Part shown: positions 25,803 to 33,303 of the stretch, piece after piece
Layout: each line of letters starts with the position of its first letter
Position numbering within the stretch: position 1 is the stretch's first letter
Origin: Armatimonadota bacterium
GTDB lineage: Bacteria; Sysuimicrobiota; Sysuimicrobiia; Sysuimicrobiales; Kaftiobacteriaceae
NCBI GenBank assembly: GCA_031459765.1
Contig: JAVKHY010000015.1
Coordinates: forward strand, 1 to 50,857
Direction of reading: 5' to 3'
Length of the DNA: 50,857 nt
Notes under the pieces: generated by a model
What the model saw: only the letters and a program-made list of their open reading frames with translations
The model's database searches: none
What the model was told of the DNA's origin: nothing
Translations under genes and position numbers: made by a program

Positions 25803-26215
25803 AAGTATCGGTGGAGTGGGCGCCGCCGCTGCGCTTCATCGGCACCTCCGCCCACAGCGGGGCGCAGCTCATGATCGAGGACCGACGCGAAGGGGTCACG
25901 CCCGCCGGGCCGTCCCCGATGGAAACGACGCTGATGGCCCTGGCGAGCTGCTCCGCCGTGGATGTGGTGGAGATCCTGCAGAAGATGCGGGGCGAGATCA
26001 CCGGTCTCCGCGTCGAGGCCGACGCGGAGCGCGCCCCCGATCCCCCCAGAGTCTTCACGAAAGTCCGCCTGCGGTACCGGGTCTCAGGCCGGGGGCTGTC
26101 GCGCCAGCAGGTGGAGCGCGCGGTGGCGCTGTCGGTGGACAAGTACTGCTCGGTCGCCGGGATGGTGAAGCGGACCGCGGAGCTCTCCTACGACGTCGTG
26201 CTGGACGAGACCTGA
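25799..26215 (+). CDS. OsmC-family protein
   Basis: A 138-residue OsmC/Ohr-like protein. It has the conserved GPSPMETTLMALASCSAVDVVEIL helix region (around residues 39-62; Cys in ASCSAVD) and AVALSVDKYCSVAGM with the second cysteine, the redox pair of hydroperoxide-reducing OsmC proteins. The GLRVEADAER strand and RVFTKVRLRYRVSG also fit. Translation is coupled to the MBL gene. Its end overlaps the convergent VanZ-like gene by 28 nt. Peroxidase activity is expected from the two cysteines, but many YhfA-type members are uncharacterised. Confidence 0.88.
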   Translation: MKVSVEWAPPLRFIGTSAHSGAQLMIEDRREGVTPAGPSPMETTLMALASCSAVDVVEILQKMRGEITGLRVEADAERAPDPPRVFTKVRLRYRVSGRGLSRQQVERAVALSVDKYCSVAGMVKRTAELSYDVVLDET

Positions 26216-26520
26216 CGGCGCGGCCAGAGCCGATCGACCAGGAGTCCCCCGGCCACGCCCACACCGTTGACGACAAGGTCGATGCTTTCCGCGGACCGGT
26301 AGGGCAGCGCCCACTGCACGGCCTCGATCAGGGCCCCGTACCCCCAGGCCAGGAGCACCGCCGGTCCGACCCGCTGCCATCGCCTCAGCAGCAGGACGAA
26401 GATCCCATAGCCGAGCAGGTGCCCGAGCACGCCGCCCTGCCCGCCCAGCGTCGGAGGGAGCACCGAGACGACCAGAAGCAGGACCATCCAAATCCCGCTC
26501 GCCCAACGCCACACCCTCAT
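26188..26520 (-). CDS. VanZ-like membrane protein
   Basis: A 110-residue protein with four hydrophobic segments resembling the VanZ-like family (MRVWRWASGIWMVLLLVVSV, then GHLLGYGIFVLLL, GYGALIEAVQ and SIDLVVNGVGVAGGLL). The LIEAVQ...R...D.xxN pattern is the family core. Function of such short VanZ-like proteins is unknown outside glycopeptide resistance. The start at 26520 overlaps the aminotransferase stop by 4 nt, so it is the third gene of the selenoprotein-aminotransferase operon. Confidence 0.75.
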   Translation of the reverse strand: MRVWRWASGIWMVLLLVVSVLPPTLGGQGGVLGHLLGYGIFVLLLRRWQRVGPAVLLAWGYGALIEAVQWALPYRSAESIDLVVNGVGVAGGLLVDRLWPRRQVSSSTTS

Positions 26521-27677
26521 TCCAGGAAGAACCGCTGGCAGGCCGCGACGCCGGCCCCCGTGGGTACCTCGATCCCGGCGACCTCCATCGCCATCTCCAC
26601 GCCGGCAATCGTCGCCAGCGCTTCGAGCTCGTTGAGCGCGCCGAGATGGCCGATGCGGATGACGCGGCCGCGCAGACGGCCCAACCCCGTGCCCAGCGAC
26701 AGGTGATAGCGGGACTCGGCGATGCGCAACACCCTGTCGGCATCGGCGCCCTCCGGCAGCACCACGGCGGTCAGCGTGTTGCTGTACTCGGCGGGATTCC
26801 GGCAGAAGATCGGCAGGTTCCAGGCGCGCACCGCCCGGCGGACTCCCTCCGCGAGCCGCCGGTGGCGGGCAAAGACCTGCGGCAGCCCTTCCTCGTTGAG
26901 CATGCGCACCGCCTCGCGGAGCCCGTAGAGCATCAGCGTGGCCGGCGTGTAGGGAAAGTAGCCGCGCCGCATCTCGGCGAGAACCGGCCGCCAGTCGAAG
27001 AAGTGACGCGGAGTGCGCACCTCCTCGGCGCGGGCCAGGGCCCGCGGGCTCACGCACAGCACCGCCATCCCCGGCGGGAGCATCAGCCCTTTCTGCGTCC
27101 CGGCCAGGGCCACGTCCACCCCCCATTCGTCGAAGCGGAACTCGATGCTGGCCAGCGCGCTGACCACGTCCACCAGGAGCAGCGCCGGGTGCTTCGCCGC
27201 GTCGATCGCCCGCCGAAGCGAGCGCAGGTCGGACGTCACGCCGGTGGAGGTCTCGTTGTACACGACCAGGACGGCGGCATAGCTGTGTCCGCGGTCGGCC
27301 TTCAGGCGCTCTTCGACCACCGCCGCGGGAACGCCCTCCTCCCAGGGCAGCTCCAGCTCGTCCACCTGCATGCCGTGGTGCCGGGCGCATTCCGCGAAGG
27401 CGTGACTGAAGTATCCGGTGTTGAAGGCCAGGACCCGGTCGCCGGGATTCACGGTGTTGACGATGGCCGCTTCCGTCGCCCCCGTGCCTGACGCCGGAAA
27501 CAGCACGACCTGCCCGTCGTCGCTCTGGAAGAGCCCCTTGAGCCCGGCGGTGACCTCCCGGACGAGCGGGGGCAGCTCGGAACCGCGGTGATCGGGCACG
27601 GCGCGGTCCATCGCGCGCAAAATGCGTTCGGGCACGTTCGTGGGACCGGGGATCTGCAAAAAGTGGCGCCCGGGCAT
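26517..27677 (-). CDS. Serine/alanine-glyoxylate aminotransferase family protein (class V)
   Basis: A 386-residue PLP enzyme of the SPT/AGT group. It shows the N-terminal IPGPTNVPERILRAM, SGTGATEAAIVNTVNPGD, the Asp of VDVVSALASIEFRFDEW that holds the pyridine nitrogen, and the PLP lysine in AGTQKGLMLPPG. The RYHLSLGTGLGRLRGRVIRIGHLG segment near the end holds the substrate carboxylate-binding Arg. It likely transfers the amino group of serine or alanine to glyoxylate, or desulfurates/aminates purine-derived intermediates such as ureidoglycine in related enzymes. It starts 2 nt after the stop of the SelW-like gene and overlaps the VanZ-like gene. Confidence 0.9.
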   Translation of the reverse strand: MPGRHFLQIPGPTNVPERILRAMDRAVPDHRGSELPPLVREVTAGLKGLFQSDDGQVVLFPASGTGATEAAIVNTVNPGDRVLAFNTGYFSHAFAECARHHGMQVDELELPWEEGVPAAVVEERLKADRGHSYAAVLVVYNETSTGVTSDLRSLRRAIDAAKHPALLLVDVVSALASIEFRFDEWGVDVALAGTQKGLMLPPGMAVLCVSPRALARAEEVRTPRHFFDWRPVLAEMRRGYFPYTPATLMLYGLREAVRMLNEEGLPQVFARHRRLAEGVRRAVRAWNLPIFCRNPAEYSNTLTAVVLPEGADADRVLRIAESRYHLSLGTGLGRLRGRVIRIGHLGALNELEALATIAGVEMAMEVAGIEVPTGAGVAACQRFFLE

Positions 27678-27679
27678 GG

Positions 27680-27925
27680 CTAGATTACCTGGGCCACCAG
27701 ACGCGTCGCTTCTCCCGGCTGGGGGAACCGGCCGAGCGTCTTCTTGTCGAAGATCGGTATGTCCCCCACCAGGACGACGAACCGCCCTCCGGAGCTCGGC
27801 ACGATCGTCAGGGCGGCGATCCGCTCACCGTGGTCGGCCAGGATCTCCGCCGCCACACGGGCGGCGTGGTCTTCATATCCTCATTCCGCGCAGTACTCGA
27901 TCTGGACGCGCACCTTCGACGCCAT
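27680..27925 (-). CDS. SelW/Rdx-family selenoprotein with in-frame UGA (CxxU)
   Basis: An 81-residue Rdx (SelW/SelT/SelH) family redox protein whose fifteenth codon is TGA (27883-27881), in the exact place of the second residue of the redox motif: IEYCAEU-GYEDHAARVA. Read through as selenocysteine, the frame continues without interruption to TAG, with family landmarks VPSSGGRFVVLVGD, IFDKK and GRFPQPGEATRLV at normal spacing and length. A hairpin starting 14 nt after the UGA fits a bacterial SECIS. The ATG at 27925 lacks a clear ribosome binding site; TTG 27934, with GGTGA 6 nt upstream, is an alternative. Two nucleotides separate it from the aminotransferase gene. Readthrough needs SelB and tRNA-Sec, not in this window. 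Confidence 0.85.
27848..27866 (-). promoter_or_regulatory. Putative bacterial SECIS element
   Basis: On the message strand, arms CGCCGCC and GGCGGCG form a perfect 7-bp stem closed by the 5-nt loop CGUGU. The loop begins 21 nt after the in-frame UGA, and a G is among its first two nucleotides. Both features agree with the known bacterial SECIS pattern recognised by SelB. Identification is by pattern only; GC-rich coding sequence forms many hairpins. Confidence 0.6.
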
Positions 27926-27999
27926 GGTGAACAAATGGATTCACCGCAAAGGCGCCGAATTCATCTTTCCACTTCCTCGCGACCGCCGGAGGCATCGCC

Positions 28000-28368
28000 A
28001 TGACCCTGTCCACCATCGGCCAGATCGCCGTCCACGTCAACGATCTCGAGCGGGCCGTCCAGTTCTACCGTGACCGCCTGGGAATGCGATTCCTGTTCCA
28101 GGCGCCGCCCGGGCTGGCGTTCTTCGACGCGGGAGGCGTGCGGCTGATGCTCAGCCGGCCGGAAGGCCGCTCGGGCGGCACGTCGATCCTCTACTTCAAG
28201 GTGGACGACATCCAGGCCACGGCGGCGACGCTGCGTTCGCGCGACGTGCGGTTCACGGACGAGCCGCACGTCATCGCCAGGATGGACACCTACGACCTGT
28301 GGATGGCGTTCTTCCAGGACTCGGAGGGCAACACCCACGCCCTGATGGCCGAGGTGCCCCGGGCGTAG
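28000..28368 (+). CDS. VOC-family (glyoxalase/bleomycin resistance/dioxygenase fold) protein
   Basis: A 122-residue single VOC module with the two beta-alpha-beta-beta-beta repeats. The first repeat is IGQIAVHVNDLERAVQFYRDRLGM and the second begins LYFKVDDIQATAATLRSR and ends MAFFQDSEGNTHALM. Metal-ligand positions of glyoxalase I appear as His11-region (IAVHV) and Glu in DSEGN. A GGAGG box lies upstream of ATG 28000. The substrate is unknown; glyoxalase, fosfomycin-type or epimerase functions cannot be separated on sequence. Confidence 0.85.
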   Translation: MTLSTIGQIAVHVNDLERAVQFYRDRLGMRFLFQAPPGLAFFDAGGVRLMLSRPEGRSGGTSILYFKVDDIQATAATLRSRDVRFTDEPHVIARMDTYDLWMAFFQDSEGNTHALMAEVPRA

Positions 28369-28604
28369 CGGTCGGAGCCGCCGCAGCGCACGCGGAGGGC
28401 GGAAGTCATCACATGGGAGCGGGCGACTGGCTGTAGGCTCGCGGCCGGAGATTGCTTCAGAGCGAGGCGGTTGCCCAAAGCGCACGGAACACACCAAGCG
28501 GTCGGATCCGCGACTCCCTTCTAAAATCCATGGCCCGCCCGATTCTCATCGATGGGCCGCCTGATTACCACGACCTTCGCGCCGGTGCAGAATGGGAGTG
28601 GACG

Positions 28605-29087
28605 ATGGGTGCCGCGGCCAGCCCTGAGGCGATCGTTGCTCGCTGGCCCAACAGGGCCGAATACCTCATCGCTATTCTCCAGGAGATTCAACGCGAGTGT
28701 CATTACCTGCCGGAAACGGCACTCCGTGCGGTGGCGCGCCGGCTGCGGGTGCCGCTGACCGAGGTCTTCCACGTCGCCACGTTCTACAACTGCTTCAGTC
28801 TCGAGCCCGTCGGCAGACACCTGGTGCAGGTCTGTCTCGGCACCGCGTGCCACGTGCGAGGGGCACCGCGTGTGCTCGACCGCCTGCTGCGCGAGCTGAA
28901 GCTGGAAGTCCCGGGGACCACGCAGGATTTGGAATTCACCGTCCGCACGGTCCGCTGCATCGGGTGCTGCGGGCTGGCTCCGGTGGTGCGGGTGGATACG
29001 GACACCCACCCGCACCTGACCCAGATCAAGGTGCCCGGCCTGCTCAGGAAGTACCGCCGCCAGGCCGTGGCGCGGGCAGCGGGGTAA
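28605..29087 (+). CDS. NuoE/HydC-like [2Fe-2S] subunit of an NAD-linked oxidoreductase
   Basis: A thioredoxin-like [2Fe-2S] protein of 160 residues. The N-terminal helical part (EYLIAILQEIQRECHYLPE, VPLTEVFHVATFYNCF) and the four cluster cysteines (VCLGTACHVRG and VRCIGCCGLAP, a C-x4-C plus C-x3-C pattern) are typical of NuoE, HydC and HoxE. ATG 28605 is chosen because GGGAGTGG lies about 6 nt upstream and NuoE proteins start here; ATG 28530 and TTG 28452 would add long, unconserved extensions. It is the first of four closely spaced genes (gaps of 13, 10 and 12 nt) ending with a glutamate-synthase-like protein. The upstream 236 nt (28369-28604) hold no gene that I can support. Confidence 0.9.
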   Translation: MGAAASPEAIVARWPNRAEYLIAILQEIQRECHYLPETALRAVARRLRVPLTEVFHVATFYNCFSLEPVGRHLVQVCLGTACHVRGAPRVLDRLLRELKLEVPGTTQDLEFTVRTVRCIGCCGLAPVVRVDTDTHPHLTQIKVPGLLRKYRRQAVARAAG

Positions 29088-29100
29088 GGCGAGCGCGACG

Positions 29101-30954
29101 GTGCCCAGACTGCGGACGATCGAAGACCTGGAAGCCTACAGGGCCGCCTGCCTGGCCGCCCGCGATCCCGCCCGGCCCTGTCTCACCGTCTGCGCCGGCA
29201 GCGGCTGCACCGCCGCCGGCGCCCCCGCGGTGCTGGCCGCGTTGGAGAAAGCGCTCGCCCGCGCCGGCCTGCAGGCTTCGGTGGACCTGAAGAGCACCGG
29301 ATGCCACGGCTTTTGCGAGCGCGGGCCGATCATGCTGGTCTGGCCCGAGGGCATCTTCTACAACCGCGTCGCCCCTCGCGACGCCCCCGAGGTGGTGGCC
29401 AGTGTGACGAACGGCGGCCGGCCCGTCGAGCGCCTCCTCTATCAGGATCCGACGACGGGCCGGCGGGCGCTGCGCGAGGACGATGTGCCCTTCTACGCCC
29501 GCCAGCAGCGCATCCTGTTGGGCAACAACGGAAAGATCAATCCCAAGGTCATCGAGGATTACCTCTGTGTGGGCGGCTACGCGGCGCTGGCGCGCGCCCT
29601 CTCCACGTTGACGCCGGCGGAGGTGGTGGATTGGGTGACGCGGTCGGGGCTCCGCGGCCGGGGCGGGGCCGGCTTCCCCACCGGAATGAAGTGGGCGCTG
29701 ATGCGCCGGCAGCAGGGCACCCCGAAATACATCATCTGCAACGCCGACGAAGGCGATCCCGGCGCCTTCATGGACCGCAGCCTGCTCGAAGGCAATCCGC
29801 ACAGCGTCATCGAGGGCATGATCATCGGTGCGTACGCCCTGGGAGCAAGTGACGGCTTCATCTACGTGCGTGCCGAATACCCGCTGGCGGTCGAGCACCT
29901 CCAGGTGGCATTGCGGCAGGCCGAGGAGTACGGGCTCCTGGGAGACGGCATTCTCGGCACGACCCTGCGGTTCCGCATCCGTCTCGTGCAGGGGGCCGGT
30001 GCCTTTGTCTGCGGCGAGGAGACCGCCCTGATCCGCTCCCTCGAAGGCCGCGTAGGGGAGCCCACGCCGCGGCCCCCCTATCCCGCCGAGCAGGGCCTGT
30101 GGGGGAAGCCGACCGTCATCAACAATGTGAAGACCTGGGCCAGCGTCCCGGTGATCATCACCCGGACGCCCGAGTGGTACGCCGCCATCGGCACCGAGCG
30201 CAGCAAAGGGACGATGATCTTCTCCCTCGTGGGCAAGATCAACAACACCGGCCTGGTGGAGATCCCCATGGGGATCACCCTGCGGGAGATGATCTACGAG
30301 ATCGGTGGAGGCATCCCGGGCGGCAGACGGCTTAAGGCCGTCCAGATCGGGGGCCCATCGGGCGGCTGCCTTCCGGCCAGTCTCATCGACCTCCCCATCG
30401 ACTACGAGACGCTGACCGAGGCCGGCTCCATGATGGGATCGGGCGGCATGGTGGTCATGGACGACGCCACCTGCATGGTGGATGTGGCTCGCTACTTCAT
30501 GGAGTTCCTGGAGGAAGAATCCTGCGGCAAATGCTTCCCCTGCCGGAAAGGAACCCAGCGCCTTCGTGAGATTCTCACCCGCATCGCGCAGGGGAAAGGC
30601 CGCGAGGAGGACCTGCCCCTGCTGGAAGACCTGGGCTGGCTGGTGCGCGAAACCTCGCTCTGCGGCCTCGGCCAGACCGCGCCCAATCCTGTGCTCACCA
30701 CCCTGCGCTACTTTCGCGACGAATACCTGGCCCACATCCGCGAGAAACGCTGTCCGGCCAAGGTCTGCCGCGCCCTCATCACGTACGCCATCGAGCCGGC
30801 GCTCTGCGACGGCTGCCACGCCTGCACGCGGGTGTGCAGCACCGACGCCATCCGGGGGGAGAAGGACGAGGTCCACACCATTGACCAGACCCGGTGCATC
30901 AAATGCGGCGCGTGCCTGGAAGTCTGCCAGCCGCATGCGGTGGTGGTGACGTGA
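29101..30954 (+). CDS. NuoF/HydB-like NADH- and FMN-binding flavoprotein with extra Fe-S domains
   Basis: A 617-residue diaphorase subunit. Order of domains: N-terminal thioredoxin-like [2Fe-2S] module (CAGSGC and CHGFC, residues 31-70), NuoF core with NADH site (GLRGRGGAGFPTGMKW) and FMN site (NADEGDPGAFMDR), SLBB region, [4Fe-4S] motif (SCGKCFPCRKGT plus a later Cys in SLCGLGQTAPNP), and a C-terminal two-[4Fe-4S] ferredoxin (CDGCHACTRVC and CIKCGACLEVC). This layout is that of HydB of HydABC-type hydrogenases and related formate-dehydrogenase beta subunits, some of which bifurcate electrons between NAD and ferredoxin. Start is GTG 29101. There is no hydrogenase or formate dehydrogenase catalytic gene in the operon. 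Confidence 0.93.
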   Translation: MPRLRTIEDLEAYRAACLAARDPARPCLTVCAGSGCTAAGAPAVLAALEKALARAGLQASVDLKSTGCHGFCERGPIMLVWPEGIFYNRVAPRDAPEVVASVTNGGRPVERLLYQDPTTGRRALREDDVPFYARQQRILLGNNGKINPKVIEDYLCVGGYAALARALSTLTPAEVVDWVTRSGLRGRGGAGFPTGMKWALMRRQQGTPKYIICNADEGDPGAFMDRSLLEGNPHSVIEGMIIGAYALGASDGFIYVRAEYPLAVEHLQVALRQAEEYGLLGDGILGTTLRFRIRLVQGAGAFVCGEETALIRSLEGRVGEPTPRPPYPAEQGLWGKPTVINNVKTWASVPVIITRTPEWYAAIGTERSKGTMIFSLVGKINNTGLVEIPMGITLREMIYEIGGGIPGGRRLKAVQIGGPSGGCLPASLIDLPIDYETLTEAGSMMGSGGMVVMDDATCMVDVARYFMEFLEEESCGKCFPCRKGTQRLREILTRIAQGKGREEDLPLLEDLGWLVRETSLCGLGQTAPNPVLTTLRYFRDEYLAHIREKRCPAKVCRALITYAIEPALCDGCHACTRVCSTDAIRGEKDEVHTIDQTRCIKCGACLEVCQPHAVVVT

Positions 30955-30964
30955 GGAGCAGGGT

Positions 30965-31687
30965 ATGCCCAGGGTGACCATCAACGGCATCGAACTCGAG
31001 GTGGAGCACGGGACAACCGTCCTGGAAGCGGCCCGCTTCCTGGGCATCCCGATTCCTGCGCTCTGCCACGATGACAGCCTGACCCCCTACGGGGCCTGTC
31101 GCCTCTGTCTGGTCGAAGTCGGCGGTCCTCCCCGCAGTCGGCTGCAGAGCGCCTGCACGCTGCCCGTCAGCGACGACCTCGTCGTCCGGACGCACTCCGC
31201 CCGCGTGGACCGCGCCCGCCGGCTGTTGCTGGAACTCTACGTGGCCACCTGCCCGCAGTCGAAAACCCTCCAGGACCTCGCCAGCCGCTACGGGGTCCGG
31301 CGGGTGCGTCTGGAGCCGGAATTTGAAGACTGCATCCAGTGCGGGAAGTGCGTGCGTATCTGCCGCGAGCAGATGATGGCGGGCGCCATCGGCTTCGCCT
31401 ACCGCGGACCTCGCCGCAGGGTGATGAGCCCCTTCCGCTGGCAATCGGATCTCTGCCGGCAGTGCGGCGCCTGCCTTCGCGTCTGCCCGGTCGTCGAGCT
31501 GCGCTGCCACGGTCCGCAGCCCGAGGCCACCCTCTGCGCCGGCTGCCTGAACTTTGCCCCCGCCTGCCTTGCCTACCATGACCAGGCGATGTGTTTTCTG
31601 GATCCCTGCGCGGCCTGCGAACTGGCCGGACCCCTGCGCCCGGATCTGGTCCGGCCGGAATCCCCGCAGGAGACGACGCGCACGTAG
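30965..31687 (+). CDS. NuoG N-terminus/HoxU-like iron-sulfur protein
   Basis: A 240-residue electron-transfer subunit. Cys34, Cys45, Cys48 and Cys63 form the plant-type [2Fe-2S] site; two [4Fe-4S] sites follow (CIQCGKCVRIC and CRQCGACLRVC). The His-Cys3 cluster usually between them in NuoG/HydA/HoxU is missing: only one Cys (ATCPQSK, residue 95) is found. The C-terminal 45 residues add six more cysteines (CAGC, PAC, AMC, CAAC), an unusual tail that may hold another cluster or partner interface. It lacks any H-cluster or molybdopterin domain. ATG 30965 follows a GAGGAGCAGGG box and the fourth gene is 12 nt downstream, so it probably links the NuoF-like flavin to the glutamate-synthase-like protein. 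Confidence 0.88.
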   Translation: MPRVTINGIELEVEHGTTVLEAARFLGIPIPALCHDDSLTPYGACRLCLVEVGGPPRSRLQSACTLPVSDDLVVRTHSARVDRARRLLLELYVATCPQSKTLQDLASRYGVRRVRLEPEFEDCIQCGKCVRICREQMMAGAIGFAYRGPRRRVMSPFRWQSDLCRQCGACLRVCPVVELRCHGPQPEATLCAGCLNFAPACLAYHDQAMCFLDPCAACELAGPLRPDLVRPESPQETTRT

Positions 31688-31699
31688 AGGAGGCGCGCC

Positions 31700-33283
31700 A
31701 TGACCTACTCCCGTCTGAACGCCTCGGCGGCCACGTTGACCAAGAACCGCACCGAGGACTCCATCAGCCCCTTCAGCGGGATGTGCACGACCTGCATCGA
31801 CGGCTGCATCGGAATGTGCGAGATCGGCAAGTCGGCCTACCGCGGGGCGGAGATGATCTACCCCCAGCCCTTTGGGATCATCACCACCGCGTCGGGCAAG
31901 AACTACCCCGTGGATCTCTCCCACTTCACGATCCTAGGGCGGGCCACCGGCGCCTGGGGCATCGAACCCGACAGCGACAAAGCGCTCTTCCCCAACGTCA
32001 ATCTCGAGGTCACCTGGGGTCGGGAGCCCGGTCTGCGCTCCAGGCTTCCCTTCCTGCTCGCCGCGCTTGGCTCGACGAACATCGCCAAGACCAACTGGGA
32101 GAGCCTGGCCATCGGCGCGGCCATATCCGGCACCTGCCTGACCGTGGGCGAAAACGTCTGCGGCATGGACCCGGGGGCGCAGATCTCCGCCGGGCGCGTG
32201 GTGTCCAGCAGCGAGCTGGAGTGGCGCATCCGCGTCTTCCGCGACTGGCAGGAAGACGGGTGGGGCGAGATCATCGTCCAGGCGAATGTGGAAGACACCA
32301 GGCTCGGTGTCCACGAATACGCCATCCGCGCCCTGGGCGTCACCGCCGTGGAGCTCAAGTGGGGCCAGGGCGCCAAGGACATCGGAGGCGAGGTCAAGAT
32401 CCGCGACCTGGAGCGGGCGCGCCTGCTCAAGCACCGCGGGTACATCGTGCTGCCCGACCCCGACCACCCGGTCGTCGTCGAGGCCTTCCGCCGCGGCAGT
32501 TTCCGCGAGTTCGAGCGTCACTCGCGCGTCGGCATGGCCAGCCGGGACGCCTTCCTGCGCCGTGTCGAGGAGCTGCGCAGGCTGGGCGCCAGGTGGGTCT
32601 TCCTGAAGACCGGGGCCTATCGCCCCGCCGACCTGGCCCGTGCCCTCAAGTGGTCCTCCGAAGCCGGGATCGACCTGCTCACCGTGGACGCCGCCGGCGG
32701 CGGGACCGGCATGAGTCCCTGGCGCATGATGAACGAGTGGGGCATCCCGGCCGTCGAGCTGCACTCGCTGCTGTACCAGTACTGCCAGCGACTGGCCCGC
32801 CAGGGGAGCTACATTCCGCCCATCGCCCTGGCCGGCGGGTTCACCTTTGAAGATCAAATCTTCAAAGGCCTGGCCCTGGTGGCACCCTACGCCAAACTGA
32901 TCGCCTGGGCGCGGGGACCGCTGGCCGCGGCTATGGTGGGCAAGACCATCGGACGGCGCATCGCGGAGGGCAGCCTGCCCGTCTACATTGAACGCTTCGG
33001 CACGACGGTCAACGAAATCTTCGTCGCCGCGCCCGAGCTGCAGGAACGCTACAAGGATCGCTTCCGCCTGATCCCCACGGGGGCCATCGGCCTCTACACC
33101 TACTACCAGCGCGTGGCCCAGGGGCTGCGGCAGCTGATGTGCGGGGCGCGCAAATTCACCCTCGCCCACATCGCCCGCGATGACATCGCCGCCCTCACCG
33201 CCGAGGCCGCGGCGGCCAGCGGCATCCCGCTGGTCTCCGAGGTCGATCGCGAGGAGGCCGAAGAGATCCTCGCGGCCGCCTGA
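31700..33283 (+). CDS. FMN-binding glutamate-synthase-like protein (GltB central/FMN domain)
   Basis: A 527-residue protein homologous to the FMN-binding synthase domain of glutamate synthase (IIVQANVEDTRLGVHEYAI, AVELKWGQGAKDIGGEVK, LTVDAAGGGTGMSPWRMM, PIALAGGFTFEDQIFKGL are barrel landmarks). It lacks the glutaminase domain, the C-terminal GXGXG domain and the usual post-barrel [3Fe-4S] cysteines. Instead an N-terminal motif Cys29, Cys32, Cys36, Cys40 could bind an Fe-S cluster. No GltD reductase is nearby; the NuoE/F/G-like genes immediately upstream would supply electrons. Archaeal-type glutamate synthases also use stand-alone domains, so glutamate synthesis is possible, but the real substrate is unproven. 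Start ATG 31700 has an AGGAGG box. Confidence 0.85.
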   Translation: MTYSRLNASAATLTKNRTEDSISPFSGMCTTCIDGCIGMCEIGKSAYRGAEMIYPQPFGIITTASGKNYPVDLSHFTILGRATGAWGIEPDSDKALFPNVNLEVTWGREPGLRSRLPFLLAALGSTNIAKTNWESLAIGAAISGTCLTVGENVCGMDPGAQISAGRVVSSSELEWRIRVFRDWQEDGWGEIIVQANVEDTRLGVHEYAIRALGVTAVELKWGQGAKDIGGEVKIRDLERARLLKHRGYIVLPDPDHPVVVEAFRRGSFREFERHSRVGMASRDAFLRRVEELRRLGARWVFLKTGAYRPADLARALKWSSEAGIDLLTVDAAGGGTGMSPWRMMNEWGIPAVELHSLLYQYCQRLARQGSYIPPIALAGGFTFEDQIFKGLALVAPYAKLIAWARGPLAAAMVGKTIGRRIAEGSLPVYIERFGTTVNEIFVAAPELQERYKDRFRLIPTGAIGLYTYYQRVAQGLRQLMCGARKFTLAHIARDDIAALTAEAAAASGIPLVSEVDREEAEEILAAA

Positions 33284-33303
33284 GCGTTCGCCGACACGCC
33301 TGT

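Noticed and set aside
27622-27930. Plus-strand open frame covering the SelW locus
   Set aside because: It is low-complexity Arg/Pro/Ser-rich; the minus-strand frame with the UGA has a complete Rdx-family pattern.
28452-28604. Upstream extension of the NuoE-like protein to TTG 28452 or ATG 28530
   Set aside because: The extra residues do not resemble NuoE and the ribosome binding sites are poor, whereas ATG 28605 has a suitable GGGAGTGG box.
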